Source: Brevibacillus antibioticus (GTDB taxonomy: Bacteria; Bacillota; Bacilli; Brevibacillales; Brevibacillaceae). From it: a stretch of 64,000 nucleotides of DNA. Made by a program: the position numbers and the translations under genes. How positions within the stretch are numbered: the stretch's first letter is position 1; every line of letters begins with the position of its first letter. The stretch lies in assembly GCF_005217615.1 (NCBI RefSeq), contig NZ_SZNK01000001.1:3126501-3190500 (forward strand). Reading direction: 5' to 3'. Positions 7,653 to 16,030 of this stretch are shown piece by piece. The notes under the pieces are model-generated. The model saw only the letters and a list, made by a program, of their open reading frames with translations, was not told the origin of the DNA and searched no databases.

Positions 7653-8642
7653 TTACGGTGCTACTTCCTTATTAATTTGCTGGCGTGCTCTTTCTCGTTC
7701 AGCTGTGGGGACGAGATGATACCAGCCCACGATTCCATTATGCCAAATACGCTCATCCTGCCCGACCAGTGTATCAGCTTGAATGGAGTTCGGGGTGCCA
7801 TCGCCATAAGACAATAACAGAGAGGCGATTTCCTGCTCAGTGAGGTCCGTTTTCACATGCTGACCCAGTATTTCCATGAGTGAAAATGCCTTGGTATACA
7901 CTTGAAGCGAGGTGCCTTTAGAAGCCAACGCTTTGAGAATCTCCTGCTGTCGGCCAATCCGCATGTAATCACTGTCTTCCTTGCCTAGATCACTTTTGCG
8001 GTAGCGGGCGTAATCCAATGCCTGTTCACCCGATAAAGTCTGTAGCCCTGGCTGAATGTCAATATATGTGTCGTCGCTCGGATCGCTGTACTTCATACGT
8101 TTCTTCACATCGACAGTGACACCGCCCAGCTCGTCTACAATTTGACGGAAGCCATCGAAATCTACAGAGATATACCGATCAATTTTTATTTGCAAAAATT
8201 TTTCCAGCGATTCTTTTACCATCTGCGGACCACCAAAAGCCATCGCATGGTTCACTTTATCGTATCCTTTTCCCGACAGCTCCATGTAGCTGTCACGCGG
8301 AATCGCCAAAAGGTAGACGGATTGCTTCCCGGGATGAATCGCCGCAAGCATCATTGTATCTGAACGAGCACTTTCCCCGTCTCGACTATCCACACCAAGA
8401 AGCAGAGCGACGAACGGCTTCAATGGTTCTGTTCCTGTCAAAAGATCACGAGGAGGAAGGGATGCAGCTGCCTGTTTTGCGCTCCCTTTGGCTCCATCAA
8501 TCGGAGCATACCACTGATTTGTCATTTGCTTGTATTGATAGGCACTGTAGGCAACCACCAGCAACGCCCCGATCGCCAAACAGGAAAAGGTATGAAACGC
8601 AATCTGTTTTCCATGTCGCTTGAAAAATGTCCATATAAACAT
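7653..8642 (-). CDS. LytR-CpsA-Psr (LCP) family cell-wall polymer ligase
   Basis: Predicted membrane-anchored enzyme of 329 residues. One N-terminal transmembrane helix (about residues 13-34) is followed by an extracellular LCP domain with the conserved SDTMML, IPRDSY, DELGGV, YARYR and RIGRQQ motifs that bind the polyprenyl-pyrophosphate substrate. LCP enzymes transfer teichoic acids or other wall glycans from lipid carrier to peptidoglycan. Here it could attach the polymer made by the locus at 11-24 kb, but that link is inferred. The start is ATG 8642, with GGGGGAGG eight bases upstream; a longer reading would overlap the thiolase gene. Confidence 0.92.
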   Translation of the reverse strand: MFIWTFFKRHGKQIAFHTFSCLAIGALLVVAYSAYQYKQMTNQWYAPIDGAKGSAKQAAASLPPRDLLTGTEPLKPFVALLLGVDSRDGESARSDTMMLAAIHPGKQSVYLLAIPRDSYMELSGKGYDKVNHAMAFGGPQMVKESLEKFLQIKIDRYISVDFDGFRQIVDELGGVTVDVKKRMKYSDPSDDTYIDIQPGLQTLSGEQALDYARYRKSDLGKEDSDYMRIGRQQEILKALASKGTSLQVYTKAFSLMEILGQHVKTDLTEQEIASLLLSYGDGTPNSIQADTLVGQDERIWHNGIVGWYHLVPTAERERARQQINKEVAP

Positions 8643-8695
8643 GACAAAGCCTCCCCCTTTGCTTCCATTTTTAACAGGGGAGACTTCGTTTAAAC

Positions 8696-9871
8696 CTATG
8701 TGCGTTCGACAACCATCGCCATACCCATCCCACCGCCTACACAAAGGGCAGCCAAGCCTCGTTTCAGCTGTCGCCGCTTCATTTCGTGCAACAAGGTTAT
8801 GACTATTCGGCAGCCAGTAGAACCGACAGGGTGACCCAGCGCGATGCCGCTTCCGTTCACATTCGTTATTTCCCGCGGCAGCTCCAGCAGTTTTTCCACG
8901 GCGAGGTATTGCGCGGCGAATGCTTCGTTTACTTCGATCAGTTCAATATCCGCGATCGTCAGTCCAGCTTTTGCCAATGCCCGCTTCACTGCTGGAACGG
9001 GTCCATACCCCATCAAATCGGGTTCTACCCCCGCTACCGCCCACGAGACAATTTTGCCGAGTGGTTCGATCCCGAGCTCTCTCGCTTTTCCTTCTGTCAT
9101 CAAAGCGGCTGCAGACGCTCCATCGTTGAGCCCGGAGGCATTGCCTGGGGTCACTGTACCATTGTCACGAAAACTCGGTCTTAGTTTCGCGAGACTTTCC
9201 AGGGTCACTCCCCTGCGAGGGAATTCGTCTTCCGTAACCATGATTTCTTCTGTGCGTTTTTTAATAGGGACCCCGATGATTTCCTCGGCAAACAAACCGG
9301 TGTCTATGGCACGGATCGCATTCTGCTGACTGCGCAAGGCAATTTCATCCGACTCCTCACGTGTGATCCCATAACGATCGACCAGACGTTCTGCCGTTTC
9401 GCCCATTAGGATTTGATGGTGGGGATCTGTTAACAACTCCCACATCGCATCCGTCATTTCCCCATGTGTCAATCGTTTGCCCCAGCGCGCATTTTTCAGG
9501 ACATACGGGGCATTGCTCATGCTCTCTACGCCGCCTGCCAAGACGATTTCACTGTCGCCTAAAAGGATTTGAGAAGCGCCGCTCACAATCGCTTGCATAC
9601 CGGAAGCACATTGACGTTGAATCGTGAAGCCCGTCACTTCTTTCCCCAACCCTGCATCCAATGCTGCCACTCGCGCTATGTTTGGCTCGTCTGTACGCTG
9701 AATGCAATTCCCTAAAATGACTTCATCAATTTGAGAAGCTTCCAGGCCAGATCGAGCCATGACACCACGAATGACGGTTTCTGCTAACTTGCGAGCGCTT
9801 ACATCTTTCAAGACGCCACCAAACGTACCGATTGGCGTACGTCCAGCAGCAGCAATGACAACCTGCTCCAT
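8696..9871 (-). CDS. Acetyl-CoA C-acyltransferase (thiolase)
   Basis: A complete 391-residue type II thiolase that cleaves 3-ketoacyl-CoA or condenses two acetyl-CoA. The acyl-accepting Cys is at residue 88 in QRQCASGMQ; the C-terminal active site has NVNGSGIALGHPVGSTG and CVGGGMGMAM. The ribosome site GGAGGGG is 7 bases before the ATG. It ends 53 bases before the LCP gene. Location next to the fatty-acid cluster suggests beta-oxidation, but direction (degradative or biosynthetic) cannot be settled from sequence, and no hydroxyacyl-CoA dehydrogenase is adjacent. Confidence 0.94.
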   Translation of the reverse strand: MEQVVIAAAGRTPIGTFGGVLKDVSARKLAETVIRGVMARSGLEASQIDEVILGNCIQRTDEPNIARVAALDAGLGKEVTGFTIQRQCASGMQAIVSGASQILLGDSEIVLAGGVESMSNAPYVLKNARWGKRLTHGEMTDAMWELLTDPHHQILMGETAERLVDRYGITREESDEIALRSQQNAIRAIDTGLFAEEIIGVPIKKRTEEIMVTEDEFPRRGVTLESLAKLRPSFRDNGTVTPGNASGLNDGASAAALMTEGKARELGIEPLGKIVSWAVAGVEPDLMGYGPVPAVKRALAKAGLTIADIELIEVNEAFAAQYLAVEKLLELPREITNVNGSGIALGHPVGSTGCRIVITLLHEMKRRQLKRGLAALCVGGGMGMAMVVERT

Positions 9872-9936
9872 TTGTTTTCCCCTCCATTGAGTACCCTATT
9901 TTCTTTATTGTCTCACACGGAAGTTACATGGCGGTT

Positions 9937-10860
9937 CTAAGCGATGTTTTTCAATACAACGGTGACCCATTCGTCTTGTTGACTTTCTTTTTCTACTTGG
10001 AAGCCTGCCTGTTCAAATGTAGCGATGACAGCTTCTCGATTCCATTCGACAATTCCCGAGAGAATCAACGTTCCTCCAGGTGTCATTTGCTCCGTAATCA
10101 TCGGAAGCATCGCGACATTTTCATCGCCCCCGATGTTGACAAGAATGACATCAGCCTGGCCAGGCAATTGGGACTTCACTGCGTCCTCGCTCGCATCGCC
10201 AATGACAACTTGTACAGCGTGGTTAGGAAGATGGTTATTGGTTGCATTGACAAGAACCTGATACTCGCTTTGTGGATTAATGTCCACTGCCCATACGGGA
10301 TGCTTCGCTCCATTCAAGGCGCAGTACAAAGAGAGAATTCCTGAGCCAGCTCCTACATCAATGACTTGCTTACCCTCCAGATCCATTTCTTGCAAAAACA
10401 AAAGAACGTCCTGTGTCGTTCCATGATAGCCGGTTCCGAAGGCTGCACCTGGATCGATCCATAGAATGTGCCGAGCCGACTCCAACGCGGCGGGGTCCGT
10501 CCACGTTGGTGCCACCCACCAGTCGCCTATCTTGACTTCCCGGAACTCCTCTTTCCACGATTCATTTTCCTCAGCTACGAGTTCTACTTCTTTTAGGGTG
10601 ACTTGTCCATTCCAGCGTCGAATGTAGGCCTTCAGGCGGGATACATGCTCCTCTTCGCGATCGTGCTGGGGTTCAAACAAATAACCAACAAGTGGACCTT
10701 CCGTATTTTCTGCGTAATCATATCCGTTTTCCGTTGTCAGGACTTCAATTTGCGGTTCGATCCAGCCAAGCGTGTAGGAGCTGGTCAAAACCTCTGCCAC
10801 AAACAAATCCTCAATTTCTGGTTCCACTAATAATGTGTATTTGAGCCACATGTTTTCCAT
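9937..10860 (-). CDS. PrmA-like (ribosomal protein L11 type) methyltransferase
   Basis: A 307-residue protein with the two-part architecture of PrmA: an N-terminal region binding substrate (residues 1-130) and a C-terminal class I SAM-dependent fold. SAM motif I is VIDVGAGSGILS at about residue 160; motif PGAAFGTGYHGTT precedes it, close to the PrmA pattern GxAFGTGxHxTT. The post-II motif is ILVNIGGDE rather than the usual NI-A. It may be a diverged paralog, because the usual prmA lies near dnaJ in Bacilli; the substrate is therefore uncertain. The start at ATG 10860 has AAGGAG about 11 bases upstream. Confidence 0.78.
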   Translation of the reverse strand: MENMWLKYTLLVEPEIEDLFVAEVLTSSYTLGWIEPQIEVLTTENGYDYAENTEGPLVGYLFEPQHDREEEHVSRLKAYIRRWNGQVTLKEVELVAEENESWKEEFREVKIGDWWVAPTWTDPAALESARHILWIDPGAAFGTGYHGTTQDVLLFLQEMDLEGKQVIDVGAGSGILSLYCALNGAKHPVWAVDINPQSEYQVLVNATNNHLPNHAVQVVIGDASEDAVKSQLPGQADVILVNIGGDENVAMLPMITEQMTPGGTLILSGIVEWNREAVIATFEQAGFQVEKESQQDEWVTVVLKNIA

Positions 10861-10957
10861 GATGAAAAATGCTCCTTCCCTTTTGCTGTCATTCGCCCCT
10901 ATTCTTGCGGACATCTTTTCCCTCATATGTGGATGGCAAGGATGATAGAGAACATGG

Positions 10958-10963
10958 TATGAT
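10958..10963 (+). promoter_or_regulatory. Extended -10 promoter for the 39-residue membrane peptide
   Basis: TATGAT preceded by TGG (extended -10) lies 38 bases upstream of the small gene's ATG at 11001. No convincing -35 is seen. Confidence 0.45.
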
Positions 10964-11000
10964 AATAGAATGGACTATCACAACCGCAGGGAGGCTTACC

Positions 11001-11120
11001 ATGTTTGACGAATTTTTTTACCGTCGCCGCAAAAACAAGGGACTTTTCATCGTCATGATTGCCCTCATCGTTCTTGGCATTGGCATGTTCGGTATGGGTT
11101 TCCTCTATATGTTCTCGTAA
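11001..11120 (+). CDS. Small single-pass membrane protein, 39 residues
   Basis: A 39-residue open frame with every sign of translation: ATG preceded by GGGAGG at a 6-base spacing and an extended -10 promoter 38 bases upstream. The peptide has a short charged head (FYRRRKNKG, residues 6-14) and then a Gly/Ile/Met-rich hydrophobic helix to the C-terminus, so it should insert with the basic end in the cytoplasm. It is divergent from the PrmA-like gene and 170 bases upstream of csaB. Function and family are not recognised. Confidence 0.65.
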   Translation: MFDEFFYRRRKNKGLFIVMIALIVLGIGMFGMGFLYMFS

Positions 11121-11211
11121 GTCGGAACAACATCATTATACCCTACGAACCGTGCTGCACCCACTGTATCTGTCCAAACAATTGGGGCGTGAAGTTTTCT
11201 ACTGTGGTTGC

Positions 11212-11241
11212 TTTACTTCCCCTTGTTTACTCGATTATACT
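11212..11241 (+). promoter_or_regulatory. Possible sigma-A promoter for csaB
   Basis: TTTACT (11212-11217) and TATACT (11236-11241) with an 18-base spacer, about 50 bases upstream of the csaB start. Confidence 0.4.
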
Positions 11242-11290
11242 TGAGAATGTATTTTTCCTGTACGTTTGATATAGAAAGAAGGTTCACTCC

Positions 11291-12388
11291 ATGTCGCGAA
11301 TTCTCATCTCCGGGTACTACGGCTTTAATAATGCCGGAGACGATGTGGTCCTGTACGGCATCATCAGCTCTCTTAAGCGGGAACAACCAAATATCTCTCT
11401 CGCCGTCTTGTCCAATCAACCTGATCGGACTGCGGAATTGTTCGGGATTGAAGCCTATAACCGCTGGAGCTTTGGAACCATCGTCCGCGAGCTTTCGCAA
11501 AGTGACATGCTGGTGATGGGCGGCGGTACACTGATGCAGGATGTAACCAGTCCACGCAGTGTCCTCTACTATTTGGGCATCGTCACCATTGCCAAGCTTT
11601 TAGGTAAACCCGTGGTCTTTTACGCACAAGGGTTTGGACCCATCCTCAAATCGCTCAGTCGCACGATGATTAAACGCGTGGTGAATCACGTCAACATCAT
11701 CACGGTTCGCGACTACGAATCAGGGGAGGATTTCAAAGCCTGCGGCGTAAAAAAAGCCCCTATTTATATTACAGCTGACCCTGCTCTGACGATATCCCCA
11801 GACGATATTGCCGATCAACGGGGAAATGAGCTGCTCCATGGTATGTTTGATGATCCTTCCAAGCCTTTGGTCGCCATCTCTGTCCGAGACTGGAAGCAGG
11901 AACAGTCATTCAAACAAAAGATAGCCCGAGCAGCAGATTGGTTTATCATGCGCGGATGGAATGTTCTCTTCCTGCCGATGCATGTCCCTAGTGATTTGGC
12001 ACCTTCCCAGGAAATCATGGACCAGATGAGCCAACCGGGAGCACGTCTTCTCGATGCACCTGTAACTTTTCATGATATTATGTCGGTACTGAAGCAATGC
12101 AACTACGTCGTTGGAATGCGGCTTCACTCGCTCATTCTTGCGTGCATGCTGCGAATCCCTTTTATCGGCATCTCCTACGATCCGAAAATCGATCGATTCG
12201 TCGAACGCGCTGGAATGCCCAATGCAGGTCACATTACTGAACTCGATGAAACGACACTTTTGACTTTGCTCGCTGAAAAACTGGACAACCTCGATCACGA
12301 AATTGATGTGGTAACGAAGCATTCCCATCTGTTAGCGATTGAAGCATCCAAAAGCAGTGAACTTGTTCTGCAGGGGCTGCGTAAATAA
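11291..12388 (+). CDS. csaB: Polysaccharide pyruvyl transferase CsaB
   Basis: A 365-residue enzyme of the polysaccharide pyruvyl transferase family. Visible features are the N-terminal ISGYYGFNNAGDD loop, GGGTLMQD near residue 78, FYAQGFGPI, and the C-terminal GMRLHSLILA and ISYDPKI motifs. CsaB adds pyruvate ketals to the peptidoglycan-linked secondary cell-wall polymer, the ligand for SLH domains of S-layer proteins. The family motifs are strong; assignment to CsaB itself rests on similarity of length and on the surrounding envelope genes. The ribosome site is AGAAGG. An imperfect hairpin (12396-12427) follows without a T-run. Confidence 0.9.
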   Translation: MSRILISGYYGFNNAGDDVVLYGIISSLKREQPNISLAVLSNQPDRTAELFGIEAYNRWSFGTIVRELSQSDMLVMGGGTLMQDVTSPRSVLYYLGIVTIAKLLGKPVVFYAQGFGPILKSLSRTMIKRVVNHVNIITVRDYESGEDFKACGVKKAPIYITADPALTISPDDIADQRGNELLHGMFDDPSKPLVAISVRDWKQEQSFKQKIARAADWFIMRGWNVLFLPMHVPSDLAPSQEIMDQMSQPGARLLDAPVTFHDIMSVLKQCNYVVGMRLHSLILACMLRIPFIGISYDPKIDRFVERAGMPNAGHITELDETTLLTLLAEKLDNLDHEIDVVTKHSHLLAIEASKSSELVLQGLRK

Positions 12389-12749
12389 GGCTGACGTGAA
12401 AAAGAGGACATCAATCCTTTTCTTCACAAGTGTTACTTGTTTCCTCTCCCCGTTCACCCATTCAACCTGGCAACCAACCGGGAAATGAGAACCGTTTTGG
12501 ACATCGGCTGTGACGGTCGGGGAAAAACCTGCTGTGATGACGCGATGGGGTTCGTAGGCGAACCGGAAAAGACGCTGGAGCAATGCTCTCTTCTTGGAGC
12601 AAGCCTTGATTGACGTCTCTCGTACATCAATCGCATGACGATCAAGCAGCTTCGAAAAATTCAACAAAGCGTGGTGCAGCCTGCGGTTTACCAGCGAGAG
12701 ATTCCGTTGCACAATCAGTTGCAGGATTTGGCGAAATAGGAAAGATCAC
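12389..12749. other. Intergenic stretch with an imperfect hairpin and an interrupted reading frame
   Basis: No confident gene. Just past csaB is a 13-bp imperfect stem (12396-12427) lacking a T-run. On the plus strand one frame stays open from 12395 to 12739 except for a single TGA at 12611. Its 3' part has an ATG at 12635 and would give 34 residues (MTIKQLRKIQQS...QDLAK), but no ribosome site is seen. This could be a decayed gene or chance; the family is not recognised. Confidence 0.35.
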
Positions 12750-12788
12750 ACAAAACCCCTTCCTCCGTTTGTGGAGAAAGGGGTTTTT
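12750..12788. terminator. Bidirectional terminator between csaB and the flippase gene
   Basis: Long stem AAAACCCCTT-CTCC / GGAG-AAGGGGTTTT (12752-12766 and 12774-12787) with T-runs on both strands. It lies between convergent units and ends 9 bases from the flippase stop. Confidence 0.85.
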
Positions 12789-12796
12789 CGGTTTGG

Positions 12797-14449
12797 TTAA
12801 TCGTTATTCGTATTGGACTTTAACGAGGAAGCCTGCTTCCTCCGAATGAATTGGATAAAGGAGCGCAGCTTGTTTCCGCCTGGCAGCCAGTCCAACTCCT
12901 TGTCTTCAATGAGTGGAATGAGAATGAGCAGTCCCAGGTAGATGATGAGTCCTACACCGACTCCAGCGACGGTCTCTATCGCTCCCAACATGCGCACTGG
13001 CTCTCTTCCCCTGAACAGGAAATCAACTGCTTCTGTCGCTCCCCAAGCCAGAATCAGCATGAGGTTAGCCACCAGTAACGGATAAACGGTATCAAAGCGC
13101 CAGTTAATCGGAATCGATACGTAACGGTTGATGACTCGCATATTCAGTACGCATACAAATGCAGTAGCAACGAGCCAAGACAGGGACAAGCCGTCCATAC
13201 CGAACATCGAGGTAAACACGAGTGTCGCCAGTACCTTCACAATAACACCGTACAACAGATGACGCGCAGGGATTTTTTCTTTGCCAATCCCTTGCAGGAT
13301 ACCGTTTGTAGCAAGCAACAAGGAAAGCGGAATCGCTGTGATGCCTAAAATCGCCATGGCACGTGTGCCTTCCATATCACCATACAACGCCAGATTCGCC
13401 CCTTCCGCTACAGCTGTCAGTCCCAGACCTGCAGGTAGACCGATTAGCCAAGCAAAGCGCAGGGATAGCTTGGTCAAGGTCGTAATCCGTTCTTGATCCT
13501 TTTGTCTGATCGCTTCGGCAATGGCAGGGACGATCGAGAGGGCAATCGACGATCCGAACAAGCTCGCCATTTGCAGAAGTGGTCCTCCCCTGCTATAAAT
13601 ACCAAACCAGGTATCCGCCGTCAAGCCGTCCACATTCCATATGTAGCGGAAGATGTTGATCGCCAGAAAGGAATCCGTCAGGCTGAAAATCGGGATAACT
13701 AAGGCGCTGATACAAATCGGCCAAGCAATTCGCCACATCGAGGCGAAGAAGGCACGATCATACCACCAAGTAAGGCGCCCCCACTCAGCCCCACTAAATA
13801 CGGAATTTTTCCGGTTGTGGAGCCACATGAGCAATGCTAGAAACCCGAGACTTAAAAACGTACTGATCATCGTACCGAAATTGACTCCAGTAATCACGGT
13901 ATCCGTATCTTCACCGAGTGACACAAGATACAGGGAAGCTACCAAAATAAAAACGACACGCAAGGTCTGCTCCACAATTTGCGAGAGCCCGACAAATAAC
14001 ATTTTTTGATGGCCGTAGAAAAAGCCGCGAATAACCGCAATCAAGGGAACGAACAGCAGCGACATGGAAATCGCTCGGATCGGCTCAATCAAATGCGGAT
14101 TCCCCATGAGCTTTGCGATGAGTGGAGAGCTGATGTACAGGAGCCCAAACAAGACAAGTCCGATGGCGCCCATCATGACCATGCTACGGGCCAAAATCTG
14201 TCCAATAGAGCCTTGTTTTCCTTCAGCCAACGCCTCAGCAATCACTCTCGACAATGCTACTGGCACACCTGCTGTCGCCAATATGAGAAAGGTCAGGTAG
14301 AGAGGATATACTTCCTGATAGAGTCCGAGACCTCTGTCGCCCACTATCTCCTGAAGCGGAATCCGATAAAACATCCCGATAACTTTTGACAAAATCCCCG
14401 CTATAGCTAAGATCAACGCTCCTGCGAGAAAGTGACTTTTTTTCAACAT
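12797..14449 (-). CDS. Polysaccharide/lipid II flippase, SpoVB-YtgP (MVF) family
   Basis: A 550-residue integral membrane protein with about 14 predicted helices, starting with a helix containing FLAGALILAIAGILSKVIG. MOP-superfamily export protein of the SpoVB/YtgP branch (YtgP is 544 residues); members flip undecaprenyl-linked lipid II or wall-polymer precursors. RIPLQEIVGDRGLGLYQ and ATAGVPVALSR are typical of the branch. The ribosome site AAAGGAG is 7 bases before the ATG. Together with the MurJ-type protein at 16005 this locus has two flippases. One may serve the wall polymer rather than peptidoglycan, but substrate cannot be assigned. Confidence 0.9.
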   Translation of the reverse strand: MLKKSHFLAGALILAIAGILSKVIGMFYRIPLQEIVGDRGLGLYQEVYPLYLTFLILATAGVPVALSRVIAEALAEGKQGSIGQILARSMVMMGAIGLVLFGLLYISSPLIAKLMGNPHLIEPIRAISMSLLFVPLIAVIRGFFYGHQKMLFVGLSQIVEQTLRVVFILVASLYLVSLGEDTDTVITGVNFGTMISTFLSLGFLALLMWLHNRKNSVFSGAEWGRLTWWYDRAFFASMWRIAWPICISALVIPIFSLTDSFLAINIFRYIWNVDGLTADTWFGIYSRGGPLLQMASLFGSSIALSIVPAIAEAIRQKDQERITTLTKLSLRFAWLIGLPAGLGLTAVAEGANLALYGDMEGTRAMAILGITAIPLSLLLATNGILQGIGKEKIPARHLLYGVIVKVLATLVFTSMFGMDGLSLSWLVATAFVCVLNMRVINRYVSIPINWRFDTVYPLLVANLMLILAWGATEAVDFLFRGREPVRMLGAIETVAGVGVGLIIYLGLLILIPLIEDKELDWLPGGNKLRSFIQFIRRKQASSLKSNTNND

Positions 14450-14653
14450 GGGTAACTCCTTTATTCGTCTCTTTGACTGGATACCCGTGGGACAGCACCA
14501 ATCGACATGAACCCACTCTCTATCCTACTATCATTTCCCTCTTCCAGCAAACAGGTATATCGATGGAATTTCGCAGGAATACTGGTGAAAAACAGATTCC
14601 TTTGATTTTTTTTAATCATCTGCCTGTGTGATCTATGAGTAGGAGGAGATATT

Positions 14654-16030
14654 ATGCCCACAACCGGATTTTTGATCCGTCATTTACAGTGGCCGTTAAT
14701 GGAGGCTTTGAAAGGAAATCGCATCCGTCCTTACATGAAAGAATTACAAGCAACACAGCGTCTATCTGCCGAAACGCTTACCGTGCAGCAGCGAGAAAAG
14801 CTAGTGAAACTACTCGATCATGCGATACAAAATGTACCAGCTTATACTGCCTTCGCCCCAGATTGGAGTAAAATGCGCGAGATGCCTGAACGTTTTTTGC
14901 AGCGGATCCCTGTTCTGACCAAAACACACTTTCGGCAAAACGCTGATCAATATTTGAGCCAGGGCCGACAAACAAGCAGGCTCATTGGAAATCGAACGGG
15001 AGGCTCCACGGGTGAACCCACTCATTTTTACCTTGATCGTCCAACTGTCGAGCGATATGAAGCTGCACGGTGGTTTGGGCTATCCTGGTACGGCATTCGC
15101 ATTGGTGACCCATGTGTAATGATTTGGGGCTCTCCACTCGAATTAAACGCCCAGCAAGCTCGCCGCTACCGCTGGAAGGAACGCTGGTTAAAGAACCGCA
15201 TGATGATATCTGCCTATGAACTGGATGAAAGACATTTGGAAGCAAACCTGCGCCTGATCCGGGAATTCCGCCCAGCCTATTTATACGGGTACGCCTCCGC
15301 GCTGCATACCCTCGCCATGATGATGGTACGACGCGGCATGACACTCGGTATCCCGCTCAAAGCTGTGGTCTCTACAGCAGAAAGCCTGCACGAACACCAG
15401 CGGCAAACGATTGCCCAGGCTTTTGATGCGCCTGTTGTGAATGAATACGGCGCCCGTGACGGCGGAATGATCGCCTATCAATGCAAGGCTGGGAGCATGC
15501 ATGCCTTTTCCGGGAACTGTTATTTGGAGGTAGTCGATCCAATCACGCACATTCCCGTCTTCAAAGGGCACCCAGGAGCACTGCTTGTTACAGACCTGCA
15601 CAATACCGTCATGCCTCGCCTGCGCTACCAATTAGGAGATGTTGTCGCGCTTTCAGATTCAGCCTGCTCATGCAATCTCGCTTTTCCCCTTCTTGCTTCG
15701 ATCGACGGCAGAGAAGACGACATGTTCCTATCACGAAATGGAAAGTATGTGCACGGACATTATTTTAATCACATCGTCCGCAATATGGATAGCTTCCGCA
15801 CCTTCCAGATCGTCCAGCATGAGCCGGAGCGACTGAGCCTGAGACTGGTGAAGGAGCCCGAACGATTTTTGCCTTCCGATGAAGCCAAGCTTTTGGCAGG
15901 AATTCGCGCAGCATTAGGTCAAGTGAGTATCCACGTTTCTTATGTGGAGACCATCCCCCCCGCAAGCTCGGGTAAGACTCGCTATGCAATCAGGGAATTC
16001 CCGCTTACGAGCGCCCACCCGTTGGAGTAG
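14654..16030 (+). CDS. CapK/PaaK-like adenylate-forming enzyme
   Basis: A 458-residue protein of the CapK (coenzyme F390 synthetase / phenylacetate-CoA ligase-like) family. The adenylate-forming loop RTGGSTGEPTHFY lies at about residues 113-126, a second core motif NEYGARDGGMIAYQC near residue 262, and a C-terminal domain with REDDMFL-like and SSGKTRY segments. Family members occur widely in capsule and exopolysaccharide loci, where they are thought to activate a carboxylic acid for attachment to a sugar; the acid is unknown. The ribosome site GGAGGAG is 5 bases upstream. The last 26 bases overlap the convergent murJ gene, so the two 3' ends are antisense. Confidence 0.85.
   Translation: MPTTGFLIRHLQWPLMEALKGNRIRPYMKELQATQRLSAETLTVQQREKLVKLLDHAIQNVPAYTAFAPDWSKMREMPERFLQRIPVLTKTHFRQNADQYLSQGRQTSRLIGNRTGGSTGEPTHFYLDRPTVERYEAARWFGLSWYGIRIGDPCVMIWGSPLELNAQQARRYRWKERWLKNRMMISAYELDERHLEANLRLIREFRPAYLYGYASALHTLAMMMVRRGMTLGIPLKAVVSTAESLHEHQRQTIAQAFDAPVVNEYGARDGGMIAYQCKAGSMHAFSGNCYLEVVDPITHIPVFKGHPGALLVTDLHNTVMPRLRYQLGDVVALSDSACSCNLAFPLLASIDGREDDMFLSRNGKYVHGHYFNHIVRNMDSFRTFQIVQHEPERLSLRLVKEPERFLPSDEAKLLAGIRAALGQVSIHVSYVETIPPASSGKTRYAIREFPLTSAHPLE

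Noticed and set aside
12332..12712. A 126-codon minus-strand frame across the csaB 3' end
   Set aside because: No ribosome site, overlaps csaB, and no recognisable family.
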